Counted from the stretch's first letter, positions 9,313 to 18,906 are shown. The stretch is DNA of 64,000 nucleotides from Bradyrhizobium guangxiense (GCF_004114915.1 NZ_CP022219.1:960501-1024500), one strand, 5' to 3'. A program made the numbers and translations. Notes: a model not told the origin generated them from the sequence alone.

Positions 9313-10338
9313 GTGAAAGCCGTCCATACCGAACTGCACCGCAGCCACGATCCGCAATTCTTCCTGGTTCGCGGTGTCGTCAAGCGCACCACCGAGCAGC
9401 CGGAGCGCGCCGACCGCCTGCTCAAGGGGCTGAAGGAGGGCAAGCACCAGCTGGTCGAGCCGACCAAATTCGGGCAGGGGCCGCGTGCGCGCATTCACAG
9501 CCCGGAGTATCTGACCTTCCTGAGCGAAGCCTGGGAGGCCTGGACGGCGCTCGGTGATTCCGGCCCGGAGATGATCGGCAACATCCATCCCGTGCGTCAC
9601 GCCGCGACCTATCCGACCCACATCGTCGGCAAGCTCGGCTGGCACACCGCCGACACCGCGGCGCCGATCGGTCCCGGCACCTGGGCCGCGGCCTGTGCCG
9701 CAACCGACGTTGCGGTCACTGCCGCGCAGATGGTGATGGACGGCGAGGACGCAACCTATGCGCTCTGCCGTCCGCCCGGTCACCACGCCTATCGCGACAT
9801 GGCCGGCGGCTTCTGCTTCCTCAACAACAGCGCGATTGCTGCGGCGCATCTGCGGCAGAAGCACGAGCGCGTCGTGATCCTCGACGTCGACGTCCATCAC
9901 GGCAACGGCACGCAAGGCATCTTCTACGCCCAACCCGATGTCTACACGATCTCGATCCATGCCGATCCGACCGCCTATTATCCGTTCGTGTGGGGTTATG
10001 CCCATGAGCGCGGCGAAGGGCCGGGCCTCGGCACCAATCTCAACATTCCCCTCGGCATCGGCACCGGCGATGACGGCTACATTCAGGCGCTGGACCTTGC
10101 GCGCAAGGCGATCGAGTCCTTCGCTCCCGGCGCGCTCGTCATCGCGCTCGGCTTAGATGCCTCCGAGCACGATCCGCTGAAGGGATTGGCCGTCACCACG
10201 CCCGGCTTTCGCCGCATCGGCCAGGCCATCGCCAGGATGGGTCTGCCGACCGTGTTCGTGCAGGAGGGCGGTTATCTTTCCGACATTCTCGGCGCGAACC
10301 TGACCTCGGTGCTGGCGGGATTTGAAGAGGCGAGGTGA
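9313..10338 (+). CDS. Histone-deacetylase-fold amidohydrolase (acetylpolyamine amidohydrolase-like)
   Basis: Cytoplasmic zinc amidohydrolase of 341 residues with a GTG start. Class II HDAC/AphA motifs are complete: CRPPGHHAYRDMAGGFCFLNN with the catalytic His pair, VVILDVDVHHGNGTQGIFY with Zn-binding Asp and His, and ALGLDASEHDPLKG with the second Zn Asp. The EGGYL motif closes the domain. In bacteria these enzymes usually remove acetyl groups from polyamines or similar small molecules. The length is typical of the family. No neighbour points to a particular substrate. Confidence 0.9.
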   Translation: MKAVHTELHRSHDPQFFLVRGVVKRTTEQPERADRLLKGLKEGKHQLVEPTKFGQGPRARIHSPEYLTFLSEAWEAWTALGDSGPEMIGNIHPVRHAATYPTHIVGKLGWHTADTAAPIGPGTWAAACAATDVAVTAAQMVMDGEDATYALCRPPGHHAYRDMAGGFCFLNNSAIAAAHLRQKHERVVILDVDVHHGNGTQGIFYAQPDVYTISIHADPTAYYPFVWGYAHERGEGPGLGTNLNIPLGIGTGDDGYIQALDLARKAIESFAPGALVIALGLDASEHDPLKGLAVTTPGFRRIGQAIARMGLPTVFVQEGGYLSDILGANLTSVLAGFEEAR

Positions 10339-10389
10339 GGTCTGGAGCGAGGTCTCTTGGCCTCCCCCCGCCGCGTCAGCCGCGGGCCG

Positions 10390-11121
10390 TCATTCGGCCG
10401 CTTGCTGGAGCGGCCAGGCATTGCGGCTGATGGGAAGGCCTCCGTTGGCGCGGGAGCCGTCGGCGATCGCGAGGCGATGCGAGGGCGATGGCGAGCACAG
10501 CGAGAAGCGCCAGCCATCGGGATCGTCGGCGATATCGGGCTTGAAGCTGATCTCGATAGCCTCGCGCGACACCTGCACGGCGAAGGCGTCGAGCGGCAAA
10601 TTGAGGCCAAAGCCCCTGGCCTTCAAATAGGCCTCCTTGAGCGTCCAATAGTCGAAGAAGCGTTCGATCGCGGCGGGCTCCGGCAGTCCCCGCAGCGCCT
10701 CGACCTCCTCCGGCGCAAAGAAGCGAAGCGCAGTCGACAGCGGCGCCACCCGTCGCGACACGGTTTCGACGTCGATGCCGACGGCCTCGTGCCGCGACAC
10801 GACGCAGGCGACGCAGCCGTCGGCATGAGACAGGCTGAAGTGCAGCGCAGTCGAGGTCGCGGGTGCTGCGACAAACGGACGCCCATAGCGGCCGGCGCCA
10901 AAGGACCAGTCCGATGGTGCGACATTGGAGGCGACCTGCGACAGCGCCATGCGCAGCATGGCGTGCGCGAAAATATACTGCCGCCGATGCCGCTCGAACA
11001 TGAAGCGATCGGCCCGGCCCCGCTCGTCGACCGAAAGCAGCCGCCGGCACGTCTCGACCGCGCCCGGCGCGTCAATGGACTCGATCAGTCCGACAAAGAG
11101 TTCAATTCTGTCGTCCGCCAT
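10390..11121 (-). CDS. 4'-phosphopantetheinyl transferase (Sfp/Gsp type)
   Basis: Protein of 243 residues that transfers the phosphopantetheine arm from CoA to a Ser of a carrier protein. Diagnostic motifs are present: LHFSLSHADG, VGIDVE (Mg-binding Asp/Glu) and FFDYWTLKEAYLKARGFGL (W-x-x-KEA). The N-terminal domain has the usual RRLLSVDERGRADRF and RRQYIFAHAMLRMAL motifs. No polyketide or peptide synthetase lies in the window, so its partner carrier protein is elsewhere. The start is the ATG; a TTG immediately upstream is an alternative. Confidence 0.92.
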   Translation of the reverse strand: MADDRIELFVGLIESIDAPGAVETCRRLLSVDERGRADRFMFERHRRQYIFAHAMLRMALSQVASNVAPSDWSFGAGRYGRPFVAAPATSTALHFSLSHADGCVACVVSRHEAVGIDVETVSRRVAPLSTALRFFAPEEVEALRGLPEPAAIERFFDYWTLKEAYLKARGFGLNLPLDAFAVQVSREAIEISFKPDIADDPDGWRFSLCSPSPSHRLAIADGSRANGGLPISRNAWPLQQAAE

Positions 11122-11697
11122 CAATTGGGCCTTTTGCGTCAGGTCGAGGGCAAATCCCCTGGTCCCGACGGAAGAAACAACTGAGCAAGAATCAACTACC
11201 CGACCGCTTCTAGCGGTCCACCCGGGCGAATTCTTGTCGATTTACAGGCCGGTTTACACGCGCAAGCTTGTGCGAGACCCCAACTCGGCACGCAAGCGGC
11301 CTATCTCCGAAAAGTGAAGCGCGACCATTCGTACGGTGTCCCGGCCGACGAAGCCTACTTTGTCTTGGCGACCAGCTTCAGTAGGCCATTATTCTCGTGG
11401 CCCGACGAAGTACCCATAATCAATTTGATCACACCCATAACGCCCCCCAGTCGAAAAAAATTGGTCCAAATCAAAACGCAGGAGCAATCTTGCGCGGTGG
11501 CGCTGAATAATCAAGCTGCAACTGGCTCATTCACAGCTTTGGCGAGTGAACCCGTATTCGTCCGTGATGGCTGACGAGGTCCTCCCTGCCGGATGGCTAA
11601 CCCTTCGTTTCATTTTACCTTGATTCCGTTTGGCAGTTTCCCCGGTCTTCCGGCACGGCTATGAGTGCGGCTCGATGGCCATTCGAGCGCGCTTCCC
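11122..11697. other. Low-GC gene-free stretch
   Basis: About 575 bases between two divergent genes with visibly lower GC than the surroundings, especially 11390-11640. One 86-codon frame (11314-11574, plus) exists but has no ribosome-binding site, atypical codon use and no recognisable features. I treat the stretch as intergenic promoter DNA or decayed sequence. Confidence 0.55.
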
Positions 11698-12648
11698 ATG
11701 CATTCCGTTGCACTGCTGACTGCCAGCTATGCCAAGGATATTGAACGCTTTTCGCTGCTGAGCGAAAGCATCGACACCTGGCTCACGGGATATACGCGGC
11801 ATTATGTTCTCGTTAACGATGAGGATGTGCCGCTGTTTGAGCGTTTCGCTTCCGATAAGCGGGCCATCGTTCCGGCCTCGCGCTATTTGCCGAAATGGCT
11901 GTTCGCGCTGCCGCCGGCGCTTCAGTTCATCAGCAAGCGGCGCGTCTGGCTGTCGCTGCTGTCGTCGCCGGTGCACGGCTGGCACATCCAGCAGATCCTC
12001 AAGATCGCCGGCGTCCTCAACGCCCCCGAGCAGCGCGTCTGCATTCTGGATTCGGACAATCTGTTCTTCCGCGAGTTCGACGTTGGCCAATATGCCGGCG
12101 GTGAGAAGACGCCGCTGTTCGTCACGCCGCGGGACATCGGCGCCGACCACCCGTTGCATGGGCTGTGGCTGCGCACCGTCGATCAGCTTCTCGGAATCAA
12201 GGAGCGCTCCTTCCCCGCCGACGATTACGTCGGCAATGCGCTGGTGTGGGACAGGGACACCGCGCGCGCCATGACCGCCGCCATCAAATCGGTCACCGGA
12301 CTGAACTGGGTCCTTGCGCTCTGCCGGAAGAAGAAGTTCTCGGAATATTTGATGTACGGCCATTTCGTCGCGAACTCGCCCGCGCATCTGGCCACCCACC
12401 GGGTCACGGAAGACAGCATCGCCGTCTCGCATTGGGACGATACGCCGCTGGATCGCCCTTCCATCGAGGCGATGATGCGCGCCGCTTCGCCCGAGCAGGT
12501 CGCGCTCTGCATCCAGTCCTATTCCTCGACCTCGGTCGACGACATCCGTGACGTGTTCCGTCTCTCCTCGCGCGATCGCCGCGCTCCGGGCCTCGCGCCC
12601 GACCACATCGATGACGCGGCCGAGTTCGTCGTGCCGAAGACGCGCTGA
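11698..12648 (+). CDS. DUF6492-like glycosyltransferase-fold protein
   Basis: Protein of about 316 residues beginning MHSVALLTASYAKDIERFSLL; a GTG at 11665 is the alternative start. The order LLTASY, then VLVNDEDVPLFERF, then VCILDSDNLFFREFD (a DxD-like motif) suggests a nucleotide-sugar transferase fold, and the protein resembles the DUF6492 family. It sits near a polysaccharide flippase and a xylanase, so a role in surface polysaccharide handling is plausible. No membrane segment is seen. Confidence 0.65.
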   Translation: MHSVALLTASYAKDIERFSLLSESIDTWLTGYTRHYVLVNDEDVPLFERFASDKRAIVPASRYLPKWLFALPPALQFISKRRVWLSLLSSPVHGWHIQQILKIAGVLNAPEQRVCILDSDNLFFREFDVGQYAGGEKTPLFVTPRDIGADHPLHGLWLRTVDQLLGIKERSFPADDYVGNALVWDRDTARAMTAAIKSVTGLNWVLALCRKKKFSEYLMYGHFVANSPAHLATHRVTEDSIAVSHWDDTPLDRPSIEAMMRAASPEQVALCIQSYSSTSVDDIRDVFRLSSRDRRAPGLAPDHIDDAAEFVVPKTR

Positions 12649-12660
12649 GATCCAGCGCCG

Positions 12661-13728
12661 TCAGGCATCTCTCGTAAATTTGCTGATCACGTCCATGAAC
12701 GGCTTCGGCTTGAACTCGCCGTCGAGCGGCAGCGGACGGGTCGGCTGCTTGTCGGCGCGGGCGAAGGTGCCGTTGATCCAGCTGTAGCGATCCGAGAGGC
12801 CCCAGGTCAGGATCGAGCGCACCGGGCCGCTGGTTGAGATCGCCGTCAAGAGATCGTCGACGCGTTTGGCGACGATGGCGTCGCGCTGCGCCGGGGTTCC
12901 AGCCAGCTTTTGATCGTCGACGTCGAGCTCGGTGACGAGCACCTCCAGGCCCCAGGAGCGCAGCTCGGTGACGAATTCGGCGAGCCCATGCGTGTCGATC
13001 TCGAGCTCGGCATGCAGATGCGATTGCAGGCCGACGGCGTGCAGAGGAACGCCCTGGTCGAGCAGATCCATGATCAGGTTGCGGTAGGCTGCGCGCTTGG
13101 CAATGAACGAGTCCTTGGCCGACTCGATGTCATATTCATTGATCGCGAGTTTGACGAAGGGATCGGCCGCAGCCGCCGTGCGGAAGGCCAGCGGAATCCA
13201 CCCTTGACCCAGATGCTGCGTCCAGAACGTGTCGCGCCGGTCCTTCGGACTGCGGGAGTTGTCCGGGATCGGCTCGTTGACGACGTCCCACGAGGTCAGC
13301 TTGTCCTTGTAATAGGAGACGACGGTGCCAATGTGATCGACATAGGCGCGCTCGACGCCGCGGGTCGCCTTGATCTGCTTGGTCCAGTCCGGAATGTCGT
13401 GATACCAGGCGAGCGCGTGGCCGCGCATCGTCAGGTCGTTCTCCCGTGCAAAATCCAGGATCGCGTCGGCGCGCTCGAAGTTGAACGTGTGCGCGTTCGG
13501 TCGCAGCATCGGCCATTTCAGCTCGAGCACCGGCACCACCTGCGTGCAATATGTGCTGATGGCTTCACCGAGCCTGGGATCGGCTTGCAGGTCCCAGAGC
13601 GTGGCGGCCGCGCCGAAGCCTGGACGGCGTTGCGCGAGCTTCGATGCCGGTACCGCCGACGCCGATGCGCCCACCGCGAGGGCGGCGGCGCCGCCAAGAA
13701 GAAATTCGCGTCTGTCGAGCCTGGTCAC
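12661..13728 (-). CDS. GH10 endo-1,4-beta-xylanase with Tat signal
   Basis: Exported glycoside hydrolase of 355 residues. The GTG start is fixed by AAAGGA 5 nt upstream and by the twin-arginine leader VTRLDRREFLLGG with its following Ala-rich hydrophobic segment; the longer reading upstream is not supported. GH10 motifs are all present: WDVVNEPI with the acid/base Glu, INEYDIE, GLQSHLHAE and VTELDVDD with the nucleophile Glu, then the WGLSDRYSW motif. It would cleave xylan backbones outside the cytoplasm, relevant to plant-associated growth. It converges with the DUF6492-like gene, with only 12 bases between the stops. Confidence 0.93.
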   Translation of the reverse strand: MTRLDRREFLLGGAAALAVGASASAVPASKLAQRRPGFGAAATLWDLQADPRLGEAISTYCTQVVPVLELKWPMLRPNAHTFNFERADAILDFARENDLTMRGHALAWYHDIPDWTKQIKATRGVERAYVDHIGTVVSYYKDKLTSWDVVNEPIPDNSRSPKDRRDTFWTQHLGQGWIPLAFRTAAAADPFVKLAINEYDIESAKDSFIAKRAAYRNLIMDLLDQGVPLHAVGLQSHLHAELEIDTHGLAEFVTELRSWGLEVLVTELDVDDQKLAGTPAQRDAIVAKRVDDLLTAISTSGPVRSILTWGLSDRYSWINGTFARADKQPTRPLPLDGEFKPKPFMDVISKFTRDA

Positions 13729-14036
13729 GGCAGTCCTTTTCGCACCAACGCACCATCGTACCAAGCAGCGCCCAGCGACGCCGGGGTTTCGCCCTGTTGG
13801 GTTAACCTCTGCCGTCTGCAGGTCGTGGTTTCCTTCCATCGTCGCGCATTGCTGGTCGCGGAAGGGCAAATTTAACGCTAACGCGCGAAAGCGGCTGCAA
13901 AGCTGCATTCTCCGCCCGATCTGCAGACTTATGTGACACTCTTGCGCGATGCTGCGGCGCAGTGCCTTTGTCCAGCCAAGATCCCATTGATCAACGGCCG
14001 TCATACTCGCAAGACCGCCGCCGGTCCCGAACTCGC
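13729..14036. other. Divergent promoter region between xylanase and flippase genes
   Basis: About 308 bases holding the start regions of both divergent genes. I see no convincing operator, RNA structure or small gene in it. Confidence 0.5.
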
Positions 14037-15473
14037 ATGCTGAACCGCCATTTCTCGATTTATCTGGTCGCCTACATCCTGCCCGCGGCGGTGGGCTTCT
14101 TCGCTGTCACAGCCTATACGCGGCTGCTAACGCCGGCAGAGTACGGCGTCTATGTCGTCGGCATCAGCCTCGCCGGCATCCTGGGCGCGATCTTCTTCGC
14201 CTGGATCAAGCTGTCGGTGTCCCGCTATCAGGCGATGTCGGCAGAGGTGGATTTTCGCGGCACGGCGATGGTGGCTTTCGCGCTTACCGCTGCGGTGCTC
14301 TGCGCCACGACCCCGCTGGTCTTCCTGGTCCGCAACGACGTCAGTGTCGAGCTGCTGCTTGCCAGCATGTTCGTCGCCATCATGGCCAATGCCGTCGATG
14401 TCGGTCAGGAATTCGAGCGCGCGAAATTGCGCCCGTACAGGTTTGCCGCGATCTCGATCGTGCGCAGCGTGTCGAGCGTCGGCTTCGGTCTGCTCGCCAT
14501 CTGGCTCGGCTGGGGCGGATTGGGACTGCTGGCCGCGTTCGGACTGGGCTCGCTCACCGGAATCATTCTCAATCTCGTCGGCGACCGCACCAGGATCGCA
14601 CGCTTTCAGCGCAGCCAGTTCATGCAGCTGGCGCGCTACGGCCTGCCGCTGACGCTGGCGGGCCTCTCCGTTGCGGTCTATTCGGCCTGCGACCGGCTCA
14701 TTGTCGCTTATCAGCTCGGCAAGGACGCCGCCGGCATTTTCGGCGTTGCCGCCGATCTGCCACGCCAGTTCATGGTCATGATCGCATCCAGTGTTGCCGC
14801 GGCCACCGTGCCGCTGGTGTTCCGGTCGTTGTCCGAAAACAACAAGGAGACGACGCGGGAGCGGCTGACCGAGAGCCTCGAGCTCCTGCTCGTCGTCGTC
14901 ACACCCGTCGCAGTCTGGCTCCCGCTCGCCGCGGATCAGGTCGCCGGCACGCTGGTCGGCGCCGACTTCCGCGCCGGCGTGTCGGCGCTGCTGCCGACCC
15001 TGGTGCTCGCCCGCTTCTTCGGAATCGCCAATCAGTTCTACGTGCAGATCAGCTTTCAGCTCGCCGAGCGCCCCTTCATGCTGGCGGCGCAATCCTTTCT
15101 CACGCTCGTGGTCAGCGTGGTCCTGATGGTCGTGCTGGTCGCCGGCTACGGCATCTATGGAGCGGCGCTGGCGACGCTCGCGACCGAGGCGGTCGGCTTC
15201 CTCGTTGCCGTCGTCCTGATGCATCGCGCCCAGCCGGTCCCGTTCGACTTCAACCGGCTTGCTGGGGTCGCGGTTTCGGCCGCGGCGATGGCGGCGGCCA
15301 TCCTTGCGGCGCGCTCGCAGGTCAGCGGCACCGGCTTTGTCACGCTCATCATCGTCAGTTTCGCCGGCGGCCTCGCTTATTCCGCCACGGCCTGGCTCCT
15401 CAACGTCGCAAATGTCCGGACGCTGTCGTTACGCTTCCTGCGAAGCTTCAACCGCAAGGCGCTGGGCGTCTGA
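14037..15473 (+). CDS. Polysaccharide flippase-like (Wzx/MATE-related) membrane protein
   Basis: Integral membrane protein of 478 residues starting MLNRHFSIYLVAYILPAAVGFF, with about 12-14 hydrophobic helices. The pattern YTRLLTPAEYGVYVVG after the first helix is the hallmark of lipopolysaccharide/exopolysaccharide flippases, which move lipid-linked oligosaccharides across the inner membrane. YGLPLTLAGLSVAVYSACDRLIVAYQLG is the corresponding motif at the start of the second half. No glycosyltransferase operon is adjacent apart from the DUF6492-like gene. A GTG at 13962 would add 25 residues that do not look like the family. Confidence 0.85.
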   Translation: MLNRHFSIYLVAYILPAAVGFFAVTAYTRLLTPAEYGVYVVGISLAGILGAIFFAWIKLSVSRYQAMSAEVDFRGTAMVAFALTAAVLCATTPLVFLVRNDVSVELLLASMFVAIMANAVDVGQEFERAKLRPYRFAAISIVRSVSSVGFGLLAIWLGWGGLGLLAAFGLGSLTGIILNLVGDRTRIARFQRSQFMQLARYGLPLTLAGLSVAVYSACDRLIVAYQLGKDAAGIFGVAADLPRQFMVMIASSVAAATVPLVFRSLSENNKETTRERLTESLELLLVVVTPVAVWLPLAADQVAGTLVGADFRAGVSALLPTLVLARFFGIANQFYVQISFQLAERPFMLAAQSFLTLVVSVVLMVVLVAGYGIYGAALATLATEAVGFLVAVVLMHRAQPVPFDFNRLAGVAVSAAAMAAAILAARSQVSGTGFVTLIIVSFAGGLAYSATAWLLNVANVRTLSLRFLRSFNRKALGV

Positions 15474-15571
15474 CGGGCGTATCCTCGCCGGTAGAGGCGG
15501 ACATTCTGCCGCACTGAATGCCACCAGCTTCGGACCAGCCCCGGCTGCAACCGACCTTCCGCCGGCCCGGA

Positions 15572-15591
15572 CCCTCGTATATGAGGGATTT
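15572..15591 (+). terminator. Weak candidate terminator after flippase gene
   Basis: CCCTC-N6-GAGGG stem followed by ATTTT, about 100 nt after the flippase stop. The stem is short, so this is tentative. Confidence 0.3.
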
Positions 15592-15713
15592 TGCGTCCGG
15601 CGTGCCGAATATCGCCACAGACGGAACGTAAGGCGGCTGCGAATTCTTAATCCAATGGTAGCAATCTGATACATGATCGGCACGAGCGGGCCGGCATTTC
15701 GACCGAGGATGGC

Positions 15714-17270
15714 ATGAAAAACCGACTGACGATGGCGCAACCCACCAAGGCGATGCGGCGTCGGGGGCCTTCCGGAATTGTGATATTGGCGGCAATGGCC
15801 GTCGTCGCGGCGGTCGCGCCGGCGAGCGCGGCCAAGCAGGCGCGCCAGGTGACCGAGGCTGTGGCGCAGCGGCAGGCCGGTGAGCCGATCATGGCGATCG
15901 TCTCGATCAAGAGCCAGCAGGTCACTTTCTACGATGCCGACGGCTGGATCCTGCGCGCGCCGGTGTCGACCGGCACCACGGGACGCGAGACGCCGGCCGG
16001 CGTCTTCGCCATCATCGAGAAGGACAAGGACCATCGCTCGACCATGTATGACGATGCCTGGATGCCGAACATGCAGCGCATCACCTGGAACGGTATCGCG
16101 CTGCATGGCGGACCGCTGCCGGGCTATGCCGCCTCGCACGGCTGCGTGCGCATGCCCTTCGGCTTTGCCGAGAACCTGTTCGACAAGACCAACATCGGGA
16201 TGCGGGTGATCATCTCGCCGAATGACGCAGCCCCGACCGACTTCTCTCACCCTTCGCTGTTCGTGCCGAAGCCGGAGGCCATTGCGGCCGTGCCAAGCCG
16301 GGCCGGCACGCTCTCCGCCGAAGCCGACGAGGCGACAAGGGTTGCGGACGAGGCCAAGAAGGCTGCTTCCGCCGCCGCAAAGGAGGCCGCCTCGCTCCCT
16401 GCCGCGCTGCGCAAGCTGGAACAGCAGAAGGCGCGCGCAGATGCCGAGCTCGCCTTCGCCGACAAGACGCTCGCGAACGCCAGGAACGATCAGGCTCGCG
16501 CCAAGGCCGAGGAGTTGAAGCAGAAGGCAGCAGCCAAGGCCGCCGATGCGGCGACGCAGCTCGATGCCGCCAAGGCCGCCGCGCAGCCGAAGCGCGATGC
16601 CATGGCTGCGACCAAGGACGCCGCAAAGGCCGCAGCGGCCAGAAAGACCGAGGCCGTCAAGGCGGCGACCGACGCAAAGCTCGCGGGCGAGCCGGTCTCG
16701 GTTTACATCAGCCGCGCGACGCAGAAGCTCTACGTGCGGCGGAATACGCACAAGCCGGCGCCCGACGGCGGCGGCGAGGTGTTCGACACCAGCATCGAGG
16801 TCCCCGTCACGATCCGCAATCCCGACCAGCCGCTCGGCACGCATATCTTCACGGCGATGGCGAAGTCCGACACGGGCCTGCGCTGGAGTGTGGTCACGAT
16901 CGACAACGGCGACGAAGCCAGGAACGCGCTCGATCGCATCACCATCCCGCAGGATGTCTGGGACCGCATCGGGCCGACCGCGTTGCCGCGTTCCTCGATC
17001 ATCATCTCGGAGGAGCCGCTGAGCAGCGAGACCAACTACCGGACCGAGTTCGTCGCGGTGCTGAGCAACGAGCCGCAAGGCGGCTTCATCACGCGCAAGC
17101 CGACCGCGCCTGCCATGATCGCGAGCGATGACGGCTGGGACAATGGCGGCAACGGCTTCGGCTTCTTTTACCAGCGCGATCCCTATGTCCAGCCGGTCAA
17201 TCCGCGCCGGCCGCGTGGCCAGTACCAATATTATCAGTCGACGCAGCCGATGCAGCGAAGCTGGTGGTAG
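15714..17270 (+). CDS. L,D-transpeptidase (YkuD) with Ala-rich coiled coil and second degenerate domain
   Basis: Exported protein of 518 residues. A hydrophobic leader (residues 20-40, ending ASAA) directs it to the periplasm. Residues 58-165 form a YkuD catalytic domain with HGGPLPGYAASHGCVRMP, giving His131, His142 and catalytic Cys144, which would crosslink peptidoglycan or attach proteins to it. Residues about 195-325 are an Ala/Lys/Glu-rich coiled coil. Residues about 330-460 (VSVYISRATQKLYVRRN ... PLGTHIFTAM ... SSIIISEE) look like a second YkuD fold without the HGC motif. The C-terminus is rich in Tyr, Gln and Pro. Confidence 0.87.
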   Translation: MKNRLTMAQPTKAMRRRGPSGIVILAAMAVVAAVAPASAAKQARQVTEAVAQRQAGEPIMAIVSIKSQQVTFYDADGWILRAPVSTGTTGRETPAGVFAIIEKDKDHRSTMYDDAWMPNMQRITWNGIALHGGPLPGYAASHGCVRMPFGFAENLFDKTNIGMRVIISPNDAAPTDFSHPSLFVPKPEAIAAVPSRAGTLSAEADEATRVADEAKKAASAAAKEAASLPAALRKLEQQKARADAELAFADKTLANARNDQARAKAEELKQKAAAKAADAATQLDAAKAAAQPKRDAMAATKDAAKAAAARKTEAVKAATDAKLAGEPVSVYISRATQKLYVRRNTHKPAPDGGGEVFDTSIEVPVTIRNPDQPLGTHIFTAMAKSDTGLRWSVVTIDNGDEARNALDRITIPQDVWDRIGPTALPRSSIIISEEPLSSETNYRTEFVAVLSNEPQGGFITRKPTAPAMIASDDGWDNGGNGFGFFYQRDPYVQPVNPRRPRGQYQYYQSTQPMQRSWW

Positions 17271-17273
17271 GAC

Positions 17274-17302
17274 GCAGGGCAGGCCTCGGCCGCGCGCCCT
17301 GC
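17274..17302. terminator. GC-rich hairpin between converging genes
   Basis: GCAGGGC / GCCCTGC stem with a 15-nt GC-rich loop directly between the L,D-transpeptidase stop and the methyltransferase stop. It has no U-tract. Confidence 0.4.
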
Positions 17303-17304
17303 AG

Positions 17305-18117
17305 CTATGGGCGCGCTTCGATCACCACAGCCTGAATCTTGCCTTCCACCGGTCCGGCGCCATGCCGTGTCCGGATCGCCTCGGCGACGACGTCAGTCGC
17401 AGCCTGCAGCTTGCTGGCGTCCCTTGCCTCGATCTCGCTGCGCAGCGGTGTGCCCTGGCAGAGGGCGAGCGCGACGTATTCGGGCGACGGCGCGCGGCTG
17501 ATTTCAGCTCGCGTCTGGATCGAGATATCGCGGAAGCCTGCACGTTCGAGATCGGTTCTGATGACGGCCTTGTCATAATAGCCGTGCGGCGTGCGGATCA
17601 TGAAACGTGGCGGGTCGTCGGGAAACAATTTGCCCAGCGCGATTGTCGCTTCGTGCGTGAGCACATTGTCCTCGATGCGATCCCAGACGTTGAACACGAA
17701 CGTGCCGTCGCCCTTCAGGACGCGCTTGACCTCGCCGTAAGCCTTGACACGATCGGGAAAGAACATTGCGCCGAACTGGCAGCAGACCACGTCGAACTCG
17801 GCGTCGCCGAAGGGCAGGGCCATTGCGTCGGCCTGCCGCCAAATGATGCGGTCGTCATCCGCCTGACGCTGCGCGGCGACCGCGAGCATGGGCTCGTTGA
17901 GATCGGTCGCGACGTAACGGATGCCGCGCGGCAGCGCCGCGGCCACGGCGCGCGTCACTGCGCCGGTGCCGGCGGCGATCTCGAGCAGCACGGAGGGAGA
18001 GCGTGCGGCGACGCGTTTTGCGATGTCCTCCGCATAGACGGAGAAGATCAGCGGGACGAGATACTCGTCGTAGATTTTCGGAATCGAGCCGGCGAAGACC
18101 TTGTCAGTATCGGGCAT
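17305..18117 (-). CDS. Class I SAM-dependent methyltransferase
   Basis: Protein of 270 residues with a Methyltransf_11/UbiE-like core: motif I VLLEIAAGTGAVTRAVA, motif II YVATDLNEPMLAVA, IIWRQADAMALPF and FDVVCCQFGAMFFPDR. The N-terminal YDEYLVPLIFSVYAED segment is common in small-molecule methyltransferases of this type. The substrate is unknown and neighbours give no clear clue. Confidence 0.87.
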   Translation of the reverse strand: MPDTDKVFAGSIPKIYDEYLVPLIFSVYAEDIAKRVAARSPSVLLEIAAGTGAVTRAVAAALPRGIRYVATDLNEPMLAVAAQRQADDDRIIWRQADAMALPFGDAEFDVVCCQFGAMFFPDRVKAYGEVKRVLKGDGTFVFNVWDRIEDNVLTHEATIALGKLFPDDPPRFMIRTPHGYYDKAVIRTDLERAGFRDISIQTRAEISRAPSPEYVALALCQGTPLRSEIEARDASKLQAATDVVAEAIRTRHGAGPVEGKIQAVVIEARP

Positions 18118-18256
18118 GGGAGCCTCGCTGAAGGTTCGGACACGAGGCTCAAACTAGCATGGTTTGGCCGCTGCCGCGCCAGAAACAACTTGGATGAAGC
18201 CGTTCCTGCATCGTTTCGCTCGATCCGAGCGAGGTCGGGCAAGCCGGCGATCGGTC

Positions 18257-18793
18257 CTACGATCGGCCGCCGACCTCGCGGATCGGCCGCGTTCCGTCCC
18301 AGTTCATCGCCGCCTGTCGGACCTTCTCGAAGAACGGCCCCTTGGTGCCGCTGATGTCGGAGATCTCGATCACCGTGCCCGGATGCGCCTGCGTGTCGAA
18401 ATAGGCAAAGCGTCCCCTGTCGCCGCCGATCTGGCCCTCATGGCCGATCCTGTAGCCGAGTCCGATCGCCTTGTCGTAGAGTGCCTGGTAGTCGTGGCTC
18501 CAATAGGACATGTGCTGGAGGCCTTCGTGGCCGGCGTCCAGGAACTCCTTGTAGAGCGAAGGCGCGTCGTTGCGCTGCTGGATCAGCTCGATCTGGAGAT
18601 CGCCCGAATTGGCCAGCGCAATGCTCATCTCGACGGCGGACTCCCGGCCGCGATGGCGGAACCAGTCGGTCTTGACGCGGTCCATGTAATACCAGGGACC
18701 AACGCCCATCACCTCGATCCAGTGCTTCATCGCGGCGTGGATGTCCCGCACCACATATCCGTTCTGGCGCACCGCGCCGAAGATGCGGCTCAT
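18257..18793 (-). CDS. VOC-superfamily (glyoxalase/dioxygenase-like) protein
   Basis: Protein of 178 residues. The start FGAVRQNGYVVRDIHAAMKHWIEVMGVGPWYY is the typical first beta-alpha-beta-beta-beta module with a conserved early residue region, and HMSYWSHDYQALYDKAIGLGYRIG followed by FAYFDTQAHPGTVIEISD forms the second module with its metal-binding Glu. Members include methylmalonyl-CoA epimerase, glyoxalase I and extradiol dioxygenases. It is the last gene of the minus-strand set controlled from the divergent TetR region, and a REP-like palindrome separates it from the binding-protein gene. Confidence 0.82.
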   Translation of the reverse strand: MSRIFGAVRQNGYVVRDIHAAMKHWIEVMGVGPWYYMDRVKTDWFRHRGRESAVEMSIALANSGDLQIELIQQRNDAPSLYKEFLDAGHEGLQHMSYWSHDYQALYDKAIGLGYRIGHEGQIGGDRGRFAYFDTQAHPGTVIEISDISGTKGPFFEKVRQAAMNWDGTRPIREVGGRS

Positions 18794-18835
18794 GCCCTCG
18801 CTCCTCCTCTCAAACTATTCATGCCGTCCGGACCT

Positions 18836-18875
18836 CATCCTGAGGGCCCGCCACAGGCGGGCGTCCCGAAGGATG
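18836..18875. repeat. REP-like palindrome
   Basis: Nested inverted repeats: outer arms CATCCT and AGGATG, inner arms CCCGCC (18847-18852) and GGCGGG (18856-18861). I recall sequences of this form as a dispersed intergenic repeat in Bradyrhizobium genomes. It lies between two minus-strand genes and may attenuate read-through. Confidence 0.6.
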
Positions 18876-18906
18876 GCCACGCGCGAGCTGCCCGCCGCGT
18901 TCGCGC

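Noticed and set aside
11314..11574. 86-codon frame in the low-GC stretch
   Set aside because: No ribosome-binding site, atypical codon use and no recognisable feature; kept as a note only.
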